Positions 45,281 through 55,245 of a stretch of DNA of 64,000 bases are shown here, in pieces. The notes beneath the pieces were generated by a model that was given only the letters and a program-made list of their open reading frames with translations, was not told the DNA's origin and searched no databases. Numbering within the stretch: position 1 is the first letter of the stretch; every line of letters begins with the position of its first letter. Source of the DNA: Carboxylicivirga sp964602515. Lineage in GTDB: Bacteria > Bacteroidota > Bacteroidia > Bacteroidales > Marinilabiliaceae. The stretch is from the NCBI GenBank assembly GCA_964602515.1, contig CAZRRJ010000008.1:94557-158556 (forward strand), written 5' to 3'. The position numbers and the translations under genes are program-made.

Positions 45281-46825
45281 ATGAGAACGATAACACTACT
45301 ATTAATCATACTTACTTTTGTTTTTGACACTAAAGCCAAAGTAGCCGATCAACTTATTAATTACGTACCTAAGGATAGTGTTATACTGATGTTGTATTAT
45401 AATCAAGAAAACTTTGATAACGATTCTATACTAAATGTATTTAAAAATCAGATGTCTGAGACCAGTTCCGGTATATTCAACAATTGCAAAGAATTTTGCT
45501 TTTATGTTCAGGATTTTGAGTTATACAGCAGTTACACTGTGCATTTTAGAATCGATGGTGATGTTGATTTGCAAAATGCAAATATATTTCTTGAAAATAT
45601 GAACCTTAATTTGAAGAGTTTTGAAGGCGGATTTTGGGAATTGGAGGGAAAAGAAAGAAAAGATGGACGATATGGTTATTTGTATAAAGGTGATAACTAT
45701 TACACCTTGCAGGTATATGCTCAAACGATGATTGTAGATGAAAAACTAAGAGCAGAATGTGAACAGTTAAAGTCTGGAATTACTGAATATACAGATGAAA
45801 TAGAACAAAAGGGCGATTCACTAATGCAACTGGATGCAGTAGAAAGTAAAAAATATTTTAATGCGTTATTATTGGCTCAAAAGAAAAAAATACAGAATGG
45901 CGAAGATTTTAAGCATATAAAAAAGACCTTGAGGTTTAATAAAGAAATTGCTGGAAATATACATGCAAAAGCTATTGTAGCATATGCTAAGCCTGCTAAT
46001 ATTGAACAGTTACCATGGCATTTTATACGTTTTACAAATAATTTCGACTTGCATGATTATCTAGAGAAAGCAACTGCATTAAAAGCTTATTCTGCAAGTG
46101 ATCAGTTGTGGATTACTATGGCAATTGATAAGGCGCAAATACATGTTGAAACTGTGCATGAAAATAAGAAAAAGAGACAGGAGATATATAAAAAGATTGA
46201 TAAGGATATATTAAAATACCTGCCTGTAACCCACCCCGAAACTTTTTCTGTGCATAATGTAAGTCTGGTAGAATTAGTGCAACAGATTATTGAGGGTTAT
46301 CCTTCGTTTAGTAAGGATAATATGTATGGTGCAGCAGTGAAAATGGGTCTGTTAGTTATTGATGATCAGTTGATAAGTGGATTAGGTAATGGATTTATTA
46401 CGTCAAAATCAGAAGGGTTGTTAGGTAGTGATGTACCTGATTTTAAAATGGTATTTAAAGTGCCGGAGACAAAGAAGTCACAGCTATTACTTGAAATAAT
46501 GTGTAATGATCTGGGATGGCTGGAATATGTTGAAAATAATTGCTTTACAATATTTAAAGAGAAAAGAATAAAACTATTTGTTCAGGATGATATTTGGATA
46601 ATAGGTAGTGGTAAATTGAATGATATAAAGACGCGATTAAGTAAAAATGAAGTTAAATCTCTGTATCCCAAGTTAAAGGATAAAAAACTAGCGCAGTACT
46701 CAATATTACCCGACTTTTTACTTGACGAATTTGATATACCATTAAAAAGTGTTGAAGCAAAGACAAGTATAATAAATAGAAAAACTGTGAAAGCACATAT
46801 TCAGATTAAGCTTAAGGATGAATGA
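45281..46825 (+). CDS. Exported protein of unknown function (514 residues)
   Basis: A signal peptide (MRTITLLLIILTFVFDTKA) leads a soluble, mixed alpha/beta protein. The early segment VADQLINYVPKDSVILMLYY and later LYGAAVKMG-like repeats, with KDS-IP-D openings, recall DUF4836-type Bacteroidota proteins, in which a short motif for a PKDS turn starts each of two related halves, but the resemblance is loose. A charged coiled stretch occurs at about 160-215. No catalytic motif was seen. No neighbour gives a clue. Confidence 0.75.
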   Translation: MRTITLLLIILTFVFDTKAKVADQLINYVPKDSVILMLYYNQENFDNDSILNVFKNQMSETSSGIFNNCKEFCFYVQDFELYSSYTVHFRIDGDVDLQNANIFLENMNLNLKSFEGGFWELEGKERKDGRYGYLYKGDNYYTLQVYAQTMIVDEKLRAECEQLKSGITEYTDEIEQKGDSLMQLDAVESKKYFNALLLAQKKKIQNGEDFKHIKKTLRFNKEIAGNIHAKAIVAYAKPANIEQLPWHFIRFTNNFDLHDYLEKATALKAYSASDQLWITMAIDKAQIHVETVHENKKKRQEIYKKIDKDILKYLPVTHPETFSVHNVSLVELVQQIIEGYPSFSKDNMYGAAVKMGLLVIDDQLISGLGNGFITSKSEGLLGSDVPDFKMVFKVPETKKSQLLLEIMCNDLGWLEYVENNCFTIFKEKRIKLFVQDDIWIIGSGKLNDIKTRLSKNEVKSLYPKLKDKKLAQYSILPDFLLDEFDIPLKSVEAKTSIINRKTVKAHIQIKLKDE

Positions 46826-47159
46826 GCCACTGAAGTAGAGTTGATAGTCTTATAACTTGATGAAAAATAGTAATATAACGAAACAAACTTGCTGCTGTCG
46901 ATAATAATGAGATCAAGCTATTGAGAGAGGAAATAATGAATAAATTAAAAGACCTGAAAGGGTTGCTCAATATTGGAGATTTATCACAAGGAAGAAATTG
47001 ATGTGAAAATGCAGGAATATGTTTTGGGTGTAATATTCAGTTTATTTTATTGCTTTATGAGTACTTTTGTTTAGAATTGGTGAGTATGGGTTTGAATGGT
47101 AAAATCAATTGATTAAAACGATTAAGATAAAATTATTGATAAAATATCAGAAGGACTAT
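46826..47159. other. Intergenic stretch before the DUF285 protein gene
   Basis: A tiny frame at 46936-47001 (21 codons, preceded by GAGAGAGG) is present but unsupported. TACTTTTG at 47063-47070 may be the -7 box of the next gene. Confidence 0.35.
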
Positions 47160-48122
47160 ATGAGATTTATAGGGAAGATATTAGCATTTTTACTATTGAC
47201 TCAAATATTTTGTGTGGCTAGTGCGCAAGAAAAATATGATTCAGAATCATTTATTACTGTTTGGGCTTCAGATTCGGATAATTGGTGGTTAGAAATACCC
47301 ATTAATCCCTGGAGTGGACCATACAAATATAATGTTGAAATTTGTGACAAACAGGGAAGAGTGATTGCCAGTAGCAGGAACTGTAATAATATATATCGAT
47401 CTCCGGTTTTAAGCGCAGATACAGTAATTGTTAAAATAAATGGACAATTTCCTCAAATATGTCACTATTTTGAAAATGATGGAGGTGTTAACCGGCAGCA
47501 GATTATAAGTGTTGTGCAATGGGGTAATATAAAATGGAAAAGCTTTGAAAACGCTTTCTTTGGATGCCGTAATATGACAGTAAATGCTCTTGATGCCCCC
47601 GACTTAAGTAATGTTACGAATCTGAGTAACATGTTTTGGGGAGTATGGATGTTTAATGCAGATATAGGACATTGGGATGTCAGCAATATTACTGATATGA
47701 GTGGAATGTTTGGTGATAATACCTTTTTTAATCAGGATATCAGTATGTGGAATGTAAGTAAAGTTACCGATATGTCAGGAATGTTTGAAAGAGCAATTGC
47801 ATTTAACCAGGACATTAGTACGTGGGATGTTGGTAATGTAGTGAATATGAGTTATATGTTTTCAGGGGCGAGGAGCTTTAATCGGGATATTGGTACATGG
47901 CAAATAAGTAATGTAGTAAATATGGCTGGCATGTTTATAGGAGTTACTTTATCTACAGAATTTTACAATGCCTTACTAAATGGGTGGAGTAAAAAAGAAC
48001 TTAAATGGAGACAAGTTGTATTTAATGCAGGTAGAAGTAAATGTAGTGCGGAAGCTGAACAGGCTAAAAAGAAATTAGAAGAAACATATGGTTGGAAAAT
48101 TACCGATGGACATACACAATAA
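47160..48122 (+). CDS. BspA-type (DUF285) surface protein
   Basis: The frame starts at a TTG (47109), but the ATG at 47160 opens a signal peptide (MRFIGKILAFLLLTQIFCVA then SAQ), giving 320 residues. Residues about 25-130 form a beta domain with FITVWASDSDNWWLEIPINP, which matches the domain repeated in the large gene at 60864. Residues about 150-300 are DUF285 repeats of about 25 residues, with the pattern N-x-DISxWDVSNVTDMSGMF. Such repeats form extended surface structures in oral and gut Bacteroidota and mycoplasmas. There is no C-terminal sorting domain. Probable adhesion or binding role. Confidence 0.87.
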   Translation: MRFIGKILAFLLLTQIFCVASAQEKYDSESFITVWASDSDNWWLEIPINPWSGPYKYNVEICDKQGRVIASSRNCNNIYRSPVLSADTVIVKINGQFPQICHYFENDGGVNRQQIISVVQWGNIKWKSFENAFFGCRNMTVNALDAPDLSNVTNLSNMFWGVWMFNADIGHWDVSNITDMSGMFGDNTFFNQDISMWNVSKVTDMSGMFERAIAFNQDISTWDVGNVVNMSYMFSGARSFNRDIGTWQISNVVNMAGMFIGVTLSTEFYNALLNGWSKKELKWRQVVFNAGRSKCSAEAEQAKKKLEETYGWKITDGHTQ

Positions 48123-48267
48123 GAGAGTTTATAGAATTGATAAAGTATAACAACAATTGATTAGCCGAGTAATAAATGCCAGGGCTCTGAACTGTAGTAT
48201 TTTCGAACTTTATTATTATGAGAGTGTTCGATTAGCAAGAAATAAAAAGTACTGAAACGAATATATA

Positions 48268-50118
48268 ATGCAGATAAAAAATATGCAACATATTATTTTG
48301 TTAATAACCTTTGTGTTTATGGTGTTATCATGCACTTTATTTAAAACAACAACAAGTAAAAATGAAGATGTTTATTGCAATATATATGTATGCCAGAATG
48401 AAAAAGAGAGAGCTGTTTCATTTCAAAATGAAGTAATTGAAATAGATAAAAATAAATTCGCTCTTCACTTTTACAATAAACCGTATGATGCGGAAAACAA
48501 AGCATTTTATGCCACACAAATTGCATTATTTTACAGTGCGGCACACATGCCTGTTCTGGAGCCAGGTAAGTCAGTTGACTCAGTAGCTTGTTTCTCAACA
48601 GGTACAGGGCTTGCAACTGCTCGAAGTGGTAAGTATGAATCCTTGTCGTTTGATACATCAGGACACCATTATTTATTTTACCAGAATGAAAAAAGTAAGC
48701 GGGTTAAGCTGTTACATGCATCAGACGATATTTTGAAGCTTGAATTTGAAATTGACTCATTAAATTTTATGGGACATACTGTAGCCATGTCCGAGATACA
48801 AATAAGCGAGTTTTACTTGCTTTTATTTACCGATAAAAATCTGGATAAACGTATAGACAAAGGGGAGTGTAAAAGATTAACCTTTCGTATTAAAGATAAT
48901 TACAAAGGATGGCATGTTCCCTATTGGAATATGCAGGATTCATTGGGACAAACTCCCTTGCATAAACTCTTTTTATATAAGCAGTGGGATGATGCAGGCA
49001 TCCAGCAAAGGACACAACTCTTCCGGGAAGCCCTTTTATTAGAAAGTACAAATCTTAATATACAGGATGCCTTGGGTAATACAGCTATGCATTATGCCTT
49101 GGGAACACATTACTTTAAACCTGATAAAAAGTATGAAGAGCACCCGATTCAGCTTATTAAGATATTATTGAATAGTGATAGGAGTGATGTAAATATCCGA
49201 AACTATTATTATAACAATACTCCGCTTCAACAGTACCTTATGGAAGGTGATTTAGGTGTAAATAGGTTAAGTGATAGAGGTATAGAACTTGTTAAGCTGT
49301 TTCTTCAACGCAACGACTTACGGCTGAATAACCAGAATAATGTGAATTATACTGCTTATGATTATGCTAATAGAAAAAACTGGTTAGATAATAAGCATAC
49401 CGGACTTATTAATAAACTAAAGGCAAAAGAACAGTACAACAGTGGAGCGTCAGAGGAATTATCACAATTTATTCATCAGCTTGATTTTGATGCTAGTGAG
49501 AGTGAAAAAGATTTTTATAAAACCAATATACAGTTATGCCTTGATCATGATGCTAACCCCAATGTAATTAAATATCAATTGGCAAGAACACCGCTAACAT
49601 GGTTCTGTTACACAACAAACAGGCCATATGGGTATTCGGAAGAAGAAATTCAATCGAACTTTCGCTTAAGGTCAGCTTTGTTACAACAATTGATGCAAAC
49701 ACCTGGAATTGACATTAACTTACCTGACTATATTGGTGAAACAGCTTTACACTATGCAGTAAAAGGAAAGGCAACAATTTTGGTAAAAACACTGCTAGAT
49801 AATCCGCAAACTAATATAAACAGTCAAAATTCGGAAGGCAACACCCCCTTAATGGAATTTATTGAAGATCTTAAGTTTCATAACTTAAACTCTGGTAAGG
49901 ATATTTATGACTGTTTGCAAGTCCTAACATCTGATTTTGAACGATTAAATTTAAAGGTGATTAACTATAAGGGAAATACAACGCTTGATTTAATTGATAT
50001 TTGGCTATTAGATGATGGTAGAGGAGAATTATATAAAAGATTTAACCCTGATGTATATAATTACCTTAAAGAATTAAAACAACGAATAGAAATAAAGATT
50101 AGACAATCACCTCTTTAG
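48268..50118 (+). CDS. Ankyrin-repeat lipoprotein
   Basis: This 616-residue lipoprotein (lipobox VLSC, Cys 22) has an N-terminal 230-residue domain of unknown type. Ankyrin repeats follow in two blocks: at about 235-320 (DSLGQTPLHKLF, DALGNTAMHYAL, NNTPLQQYL) and about 455-560 (LARTPLTWFCY, DYIGETALHYAVKGKATILV, NSEGNTPLMEFIEDLK). Loops between repeats are longer than usual. Ankyrin proteins bind other proteins; this one is exported and may act at the cell surface or in the periplasm. It has no array promoter of its own. Confidence 0.85.
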   Translation: MQIKNMQHIILLITFVFMVLSCTLFKTTTSKNEDVYCNIYVCQNEKERAVSFQNEVIEIDKNKFALHFYNKPYDAENKAFYATQIALFYSAAHMPVLEPGKSVDSVACFSTGTGLATARSGKYESLSFDTSGHHYLFYQNEKSKRVKLLHASDDILKLEFEIDSLNFMGHTVAMSEIQISEFYLLLFTDKNLDKRIDKGECKRLTFRIKDNYKGWHVPYWNMQDSLGQTPLHKLFLYKQWDDAGIQQRTQLFREALLLESTNLNIQDALGNTAMHYALGTHYFKPDKKYEEHPIQLIKILLNSDRSDVNIRNYYYNNTPLQQYLMEGDLGVNRLSDRGIELVKLFLQRNDLRLNNQNNVNYTAYDYANRKNWLDNKHTGLINKLKAKEQYNSGASEELSQFIHQLDFDASESEKDFYKTNIQLCLDHDANPNVIKYQLARTPLTWFCYTTNRPYGYSEEEIQSNFRLRSALLQQLMQTPGIDINLPDYIGETALHYAVKGKATILVKTLLDNPQTNINSQNSEGNTPLMEFIEDLKFHNLNSGKDIYDCLQVLTSDFERLNLKVINYKGNTTLDLIDIWLLDDGRGELYKRFNPDVYNYLKELKQRIEIKIRQSPL

Positions 50119-50219
50119 CGGAAATTAAATAGTAATAATCGCAATTTTTTAAAAAAATAAAAACTATTATATAGCAGTATTAGATAACTTTACAAGGCTA
50201 TGAATCAAGAATAATAACA

Positions 50220-51260
50220 ATGCACAACTCCATTATTAACAGTTCTATTGTATCTCTTACTATGCTCTTACTCTTGTCGGCGTGTAATAAAAAGGAGCTT
50301 TCAACATCTTTTTATCACTGGGAACAAACGTTTGATCTGCATAAAGACGAAATACAGCTTCTTAATAATTTAAAAGTGAAAGAGATATATGTTCGTATTT
50401 TTGATATAGACTATAAAGATAAAAGCAAAGAACCTGTCTTTCTCTCCAATATTAATGTTAAAAATAAATTGCCTGGCGGCAGAACCATTATACCCTGTAT
50501 TTTTATTACAAACCGCACCTTTAAAAATATCAATTTAGTTGCGGTTGACTCATTAGCACAAAAAACAGCTCTCCATATTAATAATATTACAAAGACACAG
50601 GGTCTTACATGGGGAGATGAAATACAATTGGATTGCGATTGGACTCCCCGTACACACCTATATTATTTTGCATACTTAAAACAATTAAAACAATACCTCC
50701 CTCAATTCAGTACCTTTTCAGCAACAATACGCCTGCACCAGTTTAAGTATCCTCAAAAAACAGGCATTCCCCCGGTAGATAAAGGAAGTCTTATGGTATA
50801 TAATATGGGCGATTTTGAAGATCAGGAGGAAGCCAATGCTATTTACAGCATTGATATTTTGAAACAATACCTAAATGTTAACCAGCCTTACCCAATACAC
50901 TTAGACATTGCTATGCCTACTTTTAGTTGGGTTCTGGTATTTCGTTTTGGCAAAGCTGTTAAAATAATTCACCATCCCAACACATCAGAACTAAATGAAT
51001 TACAGGAACAGTTTCTAAAACTAGAAAACAATAAATATAAAGCTATAAAAAATGGTTACTGGCAAGGTATGTATATATATAAAGGCGATGTGCTCAGAGT
51101 AGATCGGGTCGAAGCCAAAGATATTAAAACAGGGTTAAAACTGATATGTAATAATGTAATGATCAATCCAGATAAAGTAATTTACTATCATTTATTTGAA
51201 AATATAAAACAACTGTATACTTATGAAGAATTTAAAAGTTTTTGTGCTGTTATTAACTAG
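50220..51260 (+). CDS. Lipoprotein of unknown function with TIM-barrel-like pattern
   Basis: This 346-residue lipoprotein (lipobox LLSAC, Cys 22) has an ordered series of strand-helix units: FYHWEQTFDLHKDEIQLLNN, VKEIYVRIFDIDY, GGRTIIPCIFITNRTF, EIQLDCDWTPRTHLYYFAYL, FSATIRLHQFKYPQKTGIPP, GSLMVYNMGDF and PIHLDIAMPTFSW. Strands ending in acidic residues are compatible with a (beta/alpha)8 glycoside-hydrolase-like fold, but no established family motif is seen. Its 3' end overlaps the next gene by 38 bp, a strong sign that the two products act together. Confidence 0.78.
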   Translation: MHNSIINSSIVSLTMLLLLSACNKKELSTSFYHWEQTFDLHKDEIQLLNNLKVKEIYVRIFDIDYKDKSKEPVFLSNINVKNKLPGGRTIIPCIFITNRTFKNINLVAVDSLAQKTALHINNITKTQGLTWGDEIQLDCDWTPRTHLYYFAYLKQLKQYLPQFSTFSATIRLHQFKYPQKTGIPPVDKGSLMVYNMGDFEDQEEANAIYSIDILKQYLNVNQPYPIHLDIAMPTFSWVLVFRFGKAVKIIHHPNTSELNELQEQFLKLENNKYKAIKNGYWQGMYIYKGDVLRVDRVEAKDIKTGLKLICNNVMINPDKVIYYHLFENIKQLYTYEEFKSFCAVIN

Positions 51261-53400
51261 TGCAATCTTTTGTAATAACAGTAATGCATGCGGTGGATGG
51301 GAGGAATATAATACGTATTTCAGACTATTTAAGCCAGAGTATATGATTGCAGGTAAAGAATTTGCTTCAATAACATATGTTGATGAACCTTGGTCTAATA
51401 TTTCTCCTTGGTTTCCATCTAAAAATGAGCATGATGAGAATATAGAACTATGGAAGGCATATTTTCCTGTATTTTTTGAAGATGAAGCTCTAAATAAATT
51501 CATCTATAAAATAAAAGAAGATGAAATACAAAGGGCAAAAAACAATAATCATCAAACAAAAAATGAAGTATTAAAATGGGTAGTTAAGAACAAGGATACT
51601 AAAATTATAGATTATTTACTTTTTGCCAAAAAATGTGAACAATACTGTAATCCTGCAGTTGATTATTACTGGCAGGAGCCAGTTGAAAAAGATCTGACGG
51701 TTTTCCCAAGTATAATAAAAAATGGCAAAGAGTTATATCAAAGATGTGATAATAAATTTTTAAAAGAAAGATATGGCTTTCAATTAATAAAGCTGATGCG
51801 ACATGCAGAGCTGTACGATGAGTGTCTTAACTTTTGGAATAATGAATTAATAGGCAATACAAAATCTATAATATATTACTGGACATTAGATCATATTGCA
51901 GGCGTACAACTTAAGCAGGGCAAGAAAACAGAGGCCTGGAAAAACTTTATGGAAGTGTTTCAAAATAGCCAGGGGAAGAGGTTCTCAAGTTATTGCAGTA
52001 TTAAAATTCAATCAGACAGCGATTGGAATGCCTTATTAGATGCTTGTGACACCCGGAAACAAAAAGAAACCATGTATTTTATGCGTGCTTCACAATTGGG
52101 CAGTGTTGCACTTTCTGATATAGACTCCTTATACCAAGTAAATCCGAACTCAGCTTATTTACCTATATTAATATGTAGAGAAATTAATAAAATAGAATCT
52201 ATTTTACTGCAAACAAATGAAGATGAGAATGTTTTTTATCAAAACTACTTTAACAATAAAAATATTAACAGCGAACTGAGTGAATATTTGGAGGAGTTTA
52301 ATGCATTTCTGACAAAAGGCATAAGCGATAAACAAATTAAAAATCAGGTTTTTTGGCAAGTAAGTAATTTATATACTGGTTTTCTGATGCAGGATTTTTA
52401 TAAGGTCAGAGAACAAATGGCATTGCTTTCTGAACAGTTACCAAAAGGTATTGATAAACAGGTAAGTATCATCGAAAACCTGTTGTTGATAACCGATAAA
52501 GGTAAAACGCCTGTTCAACGCCAAAATCAGTTGAAGCAGATATGGAACCCAGAGGTAAAAGATTTTGCTTATTTCTTTATGTGTCATTCCTCTAACAAGC
52601 TGCCTTACCCATTAAATAGTGGTGAAAGGATGTACCAGTTGCGCTTAAAACTAGATACTAAAAAATTGGAAGCCTTAGTTGATTTGGCATATTCTCAAAA
52701 TGAACTAACCTGGTTTGCTAATTATATTTTAGAAAATCATTATACCAATGATACAGAATACTTAAGCGAGATGTTAGGTACCTCATACCTGGCCGATGGA
52801 GAAACAGAAAAAGCGATCACTGTTTTTTCAGGTTTAAGTGAAGCGTATAAAGCATCCAGCAAAAGTTTTTATTTAGTAGCAAACCCCTTTAATTATCTGA
52901 TTAATGACAGGCATAGTTACACGCTTAAAAAAGTTAAGTACAGTAAATTAAAATTAGCGCAAGTGCTTAGCACTCTAACAAAAGCAATTAATGCAGGAAC
53001 GGCTACAGCTATGGATTATTATTTATTAGGTAATGCTCAATACAATACGTCTTATTTTGGCTATGTATGGAATGCTAAAGCTTATTATTGGTCAGGCGGA
53101 CATTATACTACTAATTTTGATTGTTCAAAAGCCTATCATAATTATTTGAAAGCAGCTGAATTGGCAGATGATAGGGAAATGCAGGCCAAATGTTATTACT
53201 TGGCAGCAAAAGCAAACCAAAATATGTACTTAACGGATCATATTAAATATGCCTATTTAAAAGTAGATTTTAATGAAGAGCAAATGTTTAGTGGCGGTTA
53301 TAGAAAAGAATTAATAAAGTTGAAAGCCTATTACAAAGACACCGAATTTTATAGTAGAATTATTGAAGAATGTAAGTACTTTCAATTCTATACAAATTAA
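51223..53400 (+). CDS. Exported TPR-like protein of unknown function, partner of the overlapping lipoprotein
   Basis: This 725-residue protein has a short signal peptide (MKNLKVFVLLLTSAIFCNNS then NACGGWEEYNTYF). The mature N-terminus CGGWEEY is distinctive. The rest is almost entirely helical, with repeat-like pairs such as LIKLMRHAELYDECLNFWNN and TSYLADGETEKAITVFSGLS, consistent with degenerate tetratricopeptide repeats. It overlaps the preceding lipoprotein gene by 38 bp and is translated from a different frame. I recognise the combination only as a conserved hypothetical pair; function unknown. Confidence 0.8.
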   Translation: MKNLKVFVLLLTSAIFCNNSNACGGWEEYNTYFRLFKPEYMIAGKEFASITYVDEPWSNISPWFPSKNEHDENIELWKAYFPVFFEDEALNKFIYKIKEDEIQRAKNNNHQTKNEVLKWVVKNKDTKIIDYLLFAKKCEQYCNPAVDYYWQEPVEKDLTVFPSIIKNGKELYQRCDNKFLKERYGFQLIKLMRHAELYDECLNFWNNELIGNTKSIIYYWTLDHIAGVQLKQGKKTEAWKNFMEVFQNSQGKRFSSYCSIKIQSDSDWNALLDACDTRKQKETMYFMRASQLGSVALSDIDSLYQVNPNSAYLPILICREINKIESILLQTNEDENVFYQNYFNNKNINSELSEYLEEFNAFLTKGISDKQIKNQVFWQVSNLYTGFLMQDFYKVREQMALLSEQLPKGIDKQVSIIENLLLITDKGKTPVQRQNQLKQIWNPEVKDFAYFFMCHSSNKLPYPLNSGERMYQLRLKLDTKKLEALVDLAYSQNELTWFANYILENHYTNDTEYLSEMLGTSYLADGETEKAITVFSGLSEAYKASSKSFYLVANPFNYLINDRHSYTLKKVKYSKLKLAQVLSTLTKAINAGTATAMDYYLLGNAQYNTSYFGYVWNAKAYYWSGGHYTTNFDCSKAYHNYLKAAELADDREMQAKCYYLAAKANQNMYLTDHIKYAYLKVDFNEEQMFSGGYRKELIKLKAYYKDTEFYSRIIEECKYFQFYTN

Positions 53401-53735
53401 CTTTTGAGTACATCGTTTTTGTACTGTGAGTTAGAAAAATACATTTAAATTGGGTGAAAAAATATTTACAAACAAGGAGTTTGATTTAAATCTTAGAACA
53501 CAAATTGAAATAAAAAGCTGAATTATAAGGCGTAATTGTAGAGGGATATACTATTATGAGAAAATCTGATGCAGCAAATCAGTTTTTTGATTCAAAGCTT
53601 GTGGAATTTACTTGAAAGTAGCTATTTTCTTCATCTAATCGACTCAAAAAAACTCACTATTTTTTCATCAAATTACACTTGAAATCCACTTTCTCAAGCG
53701 ATTTGAGTGAAAAAAATATGTCGAACCAAGGTTAT

Positions 53736-53824
53736 TACGCAAATCGCGTACTGAACTTACGTATTTTGCGTATGCAAAATAAGGATTTTGCTAATTAGGT
53801 TAATGTTTGTAGGTTGTACATTGC
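53736..53824 (+). promoter_or_regulatory. Array promoter 4
   Basis: Units are TACGCAAATCGCGTA at 53736, TACGTATTTTGCGTA at 53758 and the degenerate TAAGGATTTTGCTAA at 53780. The -7-like box TACATTGC is at 53817, 37 bp after the start of the last unit; it keeps the TA but is a poor match to TTTG. A small broken frame starts at 53851 and an intact small gene at 54044. Confidence 0.75.
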
Positions 53825-53850
53825 ACAATGCAAACCTATTTAAGGAAACT

Positions 53851-54003
53851 ATGAGAAAAAAAGAATACTTTCTATAGTTTAAAGTTTCAGAATATCAATG
53901 TGGCAGTGAGATTTTTAATGGAGCAAGTGTTGTTTCTTATACCCATTCTTGTGGTTGTTCTAATCTAAAATATTGGATGAAAAATCTGGCGAAATTACCC
54001 TGA
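53851..54003 (+). pseudogene. Small frame with an early stop, directly behind array promoter 4
   Basis: From the ATG at 53851 a frame of 51 codons runs to TGA at 54001, interrupted only by TAG at codon 9. After it come FKVSEYQCGSEIFNGASVVS and YTHSCGCSNLKYWMKNLAKLP, a cysteine-containing sequence that looks coding. It starts 27 bp after the -7 box, a natural position for the first gene of this transcript. It may be a broken small gene or a chance frame. Confidence 0.35.
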
Positions 54004-54043
54004 CTGTTAATAAGCAATTGCTTCGTGATTAAATGTGTAGAAA

Positions 54044-54385
54044 ATGAAATTATATACTTATTGCTTTACGTGTAAAGCAAAGATTAAAGTTGCTTCAGGA
54101 GCTTTGGATCGACATGAGTTACAAATGGAAAAAGGAGCTGAATTTAAGGTAATTTGTAAAAAATGTAAGCAAGCAGAAATGAGGCATATTAACGAAATAG
54201 TAGCACAGGCAAATAATACAGTAACTTTGCTTAGCTTTTTTATTGCGATTCTTATATCAATCCTGTTGTGGCCGTTTATTGAAGAAATAGGCACTTTAAG
54301 TTTGGTAGTGCCTTTTTTACTATTGAAACAACAAATGGGGGTAGTAAAAACCTTTAATTCTGTAGAGATTAAAAAGAAGAGATAG
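54044..54385 (+). CDS. Small membrane protein with a zinc-ribbon-like N-terminus
   Basis: This 113-residue protein begins MKLYTYCFTCKAKIKV and continues to VICKKCKQAEMRH, so two C-x2-C knuckles could bind zinc. Residues about 58-95 form one long or two short membrane helices (TVTLLSFFIAILISILLWPF, LSLVVPFLLL). The C-terminus is basic. It is the first intact gene behind array promoter 4, about 220 bp downstream of the -7 box. Function unknown; small zinc-ribbon membrane proteins often assist membrane complexes. Confidence 0.65.
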   Translation: MKLYTYCFTCKAKIKVASGALDRHELQMEKGAEFKVICKKCKQAEMRHINEIVAQANNTVTLLSFFIAILISILLWPFIEEIGTLSLVVPFLLLKQQMGVVKTFNSVEIKKKR

Positions 54386-54541
54386 GTTTTTTAGAAGTAA
54401 TTAATAGGTTTAAAATCGTTTAGAATTACTGTTTCGTTTATATTAAGCGAAAAAAGAGTATACCACTTGTTTATGTATCTTATTATTAACACAAAATAAT
54501 GAAACCCGGAAAGTTTTGTAGTGAGATGATATGTGTTCCGC
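54386..54541. other. Short intergenic region before array promoter 5
   Basis: There is no gene. The sequence is AT-rich and has no clear terminator hairpin. Confidence 0.3.
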
Positions 54542-54654
54542 TACGCATTTTGCGTATGGCTGGCTACGTAAAATGCGTATGATTAGCTGCGCAAAATGCT
54601 TACTTAAAATAGGGAAAATGCTAGTGTTTTTGTTGTAGTTAGCCTTTAAATTTG
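54542..54654 (+). promoter_or_regulatory. Array promoter 5
   Basis: Units are TACGCATTTTGCGTA at 54542 and TACGTAAAATGCGTA at 54565 (both near-perfect palindromes), TGCGCAAAATGCTTA at 54588 and the degenerate TAGGGAAAATGCTAG at 54610. The -7 box TAAATTTG is at 54647, 37 bp after the start of the last unit. The next intact frames are at 55006 and 55526. Confidence 0.85.
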
Positions 54655-55005
54655 CATCACTCTTTATTTAAACATGAACCAATAGGGATTGGTTAGGGTT
54701 CCCATTTTTAGCCAGCCCTGTTGGTATTGTTAATAATAAATTATTGTGGTTAGTATAACAAAAAAGTGAAGTAATAGAATCTAATTTGCCAGTTTGTGCA
54801 TCAAAAATTAAGATAATAAGTCAATGGTAATTTTTCATCTGACATGAATGCGTTCTAACTGGCTTTGGGGGAGATAAAGAGGCGGTTAAGCTAAAATTTT
54901 CATTCATAAAGAACAATTTGTTTCGGTTCTGGTTACAAGTACTCTCCTGTTTGGTTGAGTTAAAAGGAGAATTTTTTAATCATTAAAATGCGAAAGTAAT
55001 TTACT
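54655..55005. other. Long leader behind array promoter 5, with coding-like debris
   Basis: No intact gene. Fragments such as SEVIESNLPVCASKIKIISQ (near 54771-54830) and a frame of 46 codons ending at 54982 look like debris of a lost gene. The sequence AAAAGGAGAATT at 54962-54973 resembles a ribosome-binding site, but it is far from the next start. Confidence 0.35.
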
Positions 55006-55245
55006 ATGAGTAATCTAACTCTGTATGGTCTTAAAAAAGATAAACATACTCAAAAACAGCATTTTTTTGATATAAGAAACTTCTTTTATCAATGTGAACT
55101 TGAAAGAGTGAAATTATCAAGATGTAAAAGTGTTAAACAAGATGGTTCTTTAGAAATAATTTATCATGAGTTTTTGTTTTCTGTATTAAATGCTATTTGT
55201 TATTGTAATAATTTCAAAATATGCGAAAAATGCATGCCATATTGA
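55006..55245 (+). CDS. Hypothetical protein, 79 residues
   Basis: This small basic protein has six cysteines, several near the end (CYCNNFKICEKCMPY). It has no signal peptide, membrane helix or known domain. It is the first intact frame downstream of array promoter 5. It may be a genuine small gene or a remnant; its codon use does not exclude either. Confidence 0.4.
   Translation: MSNLTLYGLKKDKHTQKQHFFDIRNFFYQCELERVKLSRCKSVKQDGSLEIIYHEFLFSVLNAICYCNNFKICEKCMPY

Noticed and set aside
46936..47001. 21-codon frame with a ribosome-binding-site-like GAGAGAGG, considered as a peptide precursor
   Set aside because: There is no core-peptide pattern, no modifying enzyme gene nearby and it is too short to support.
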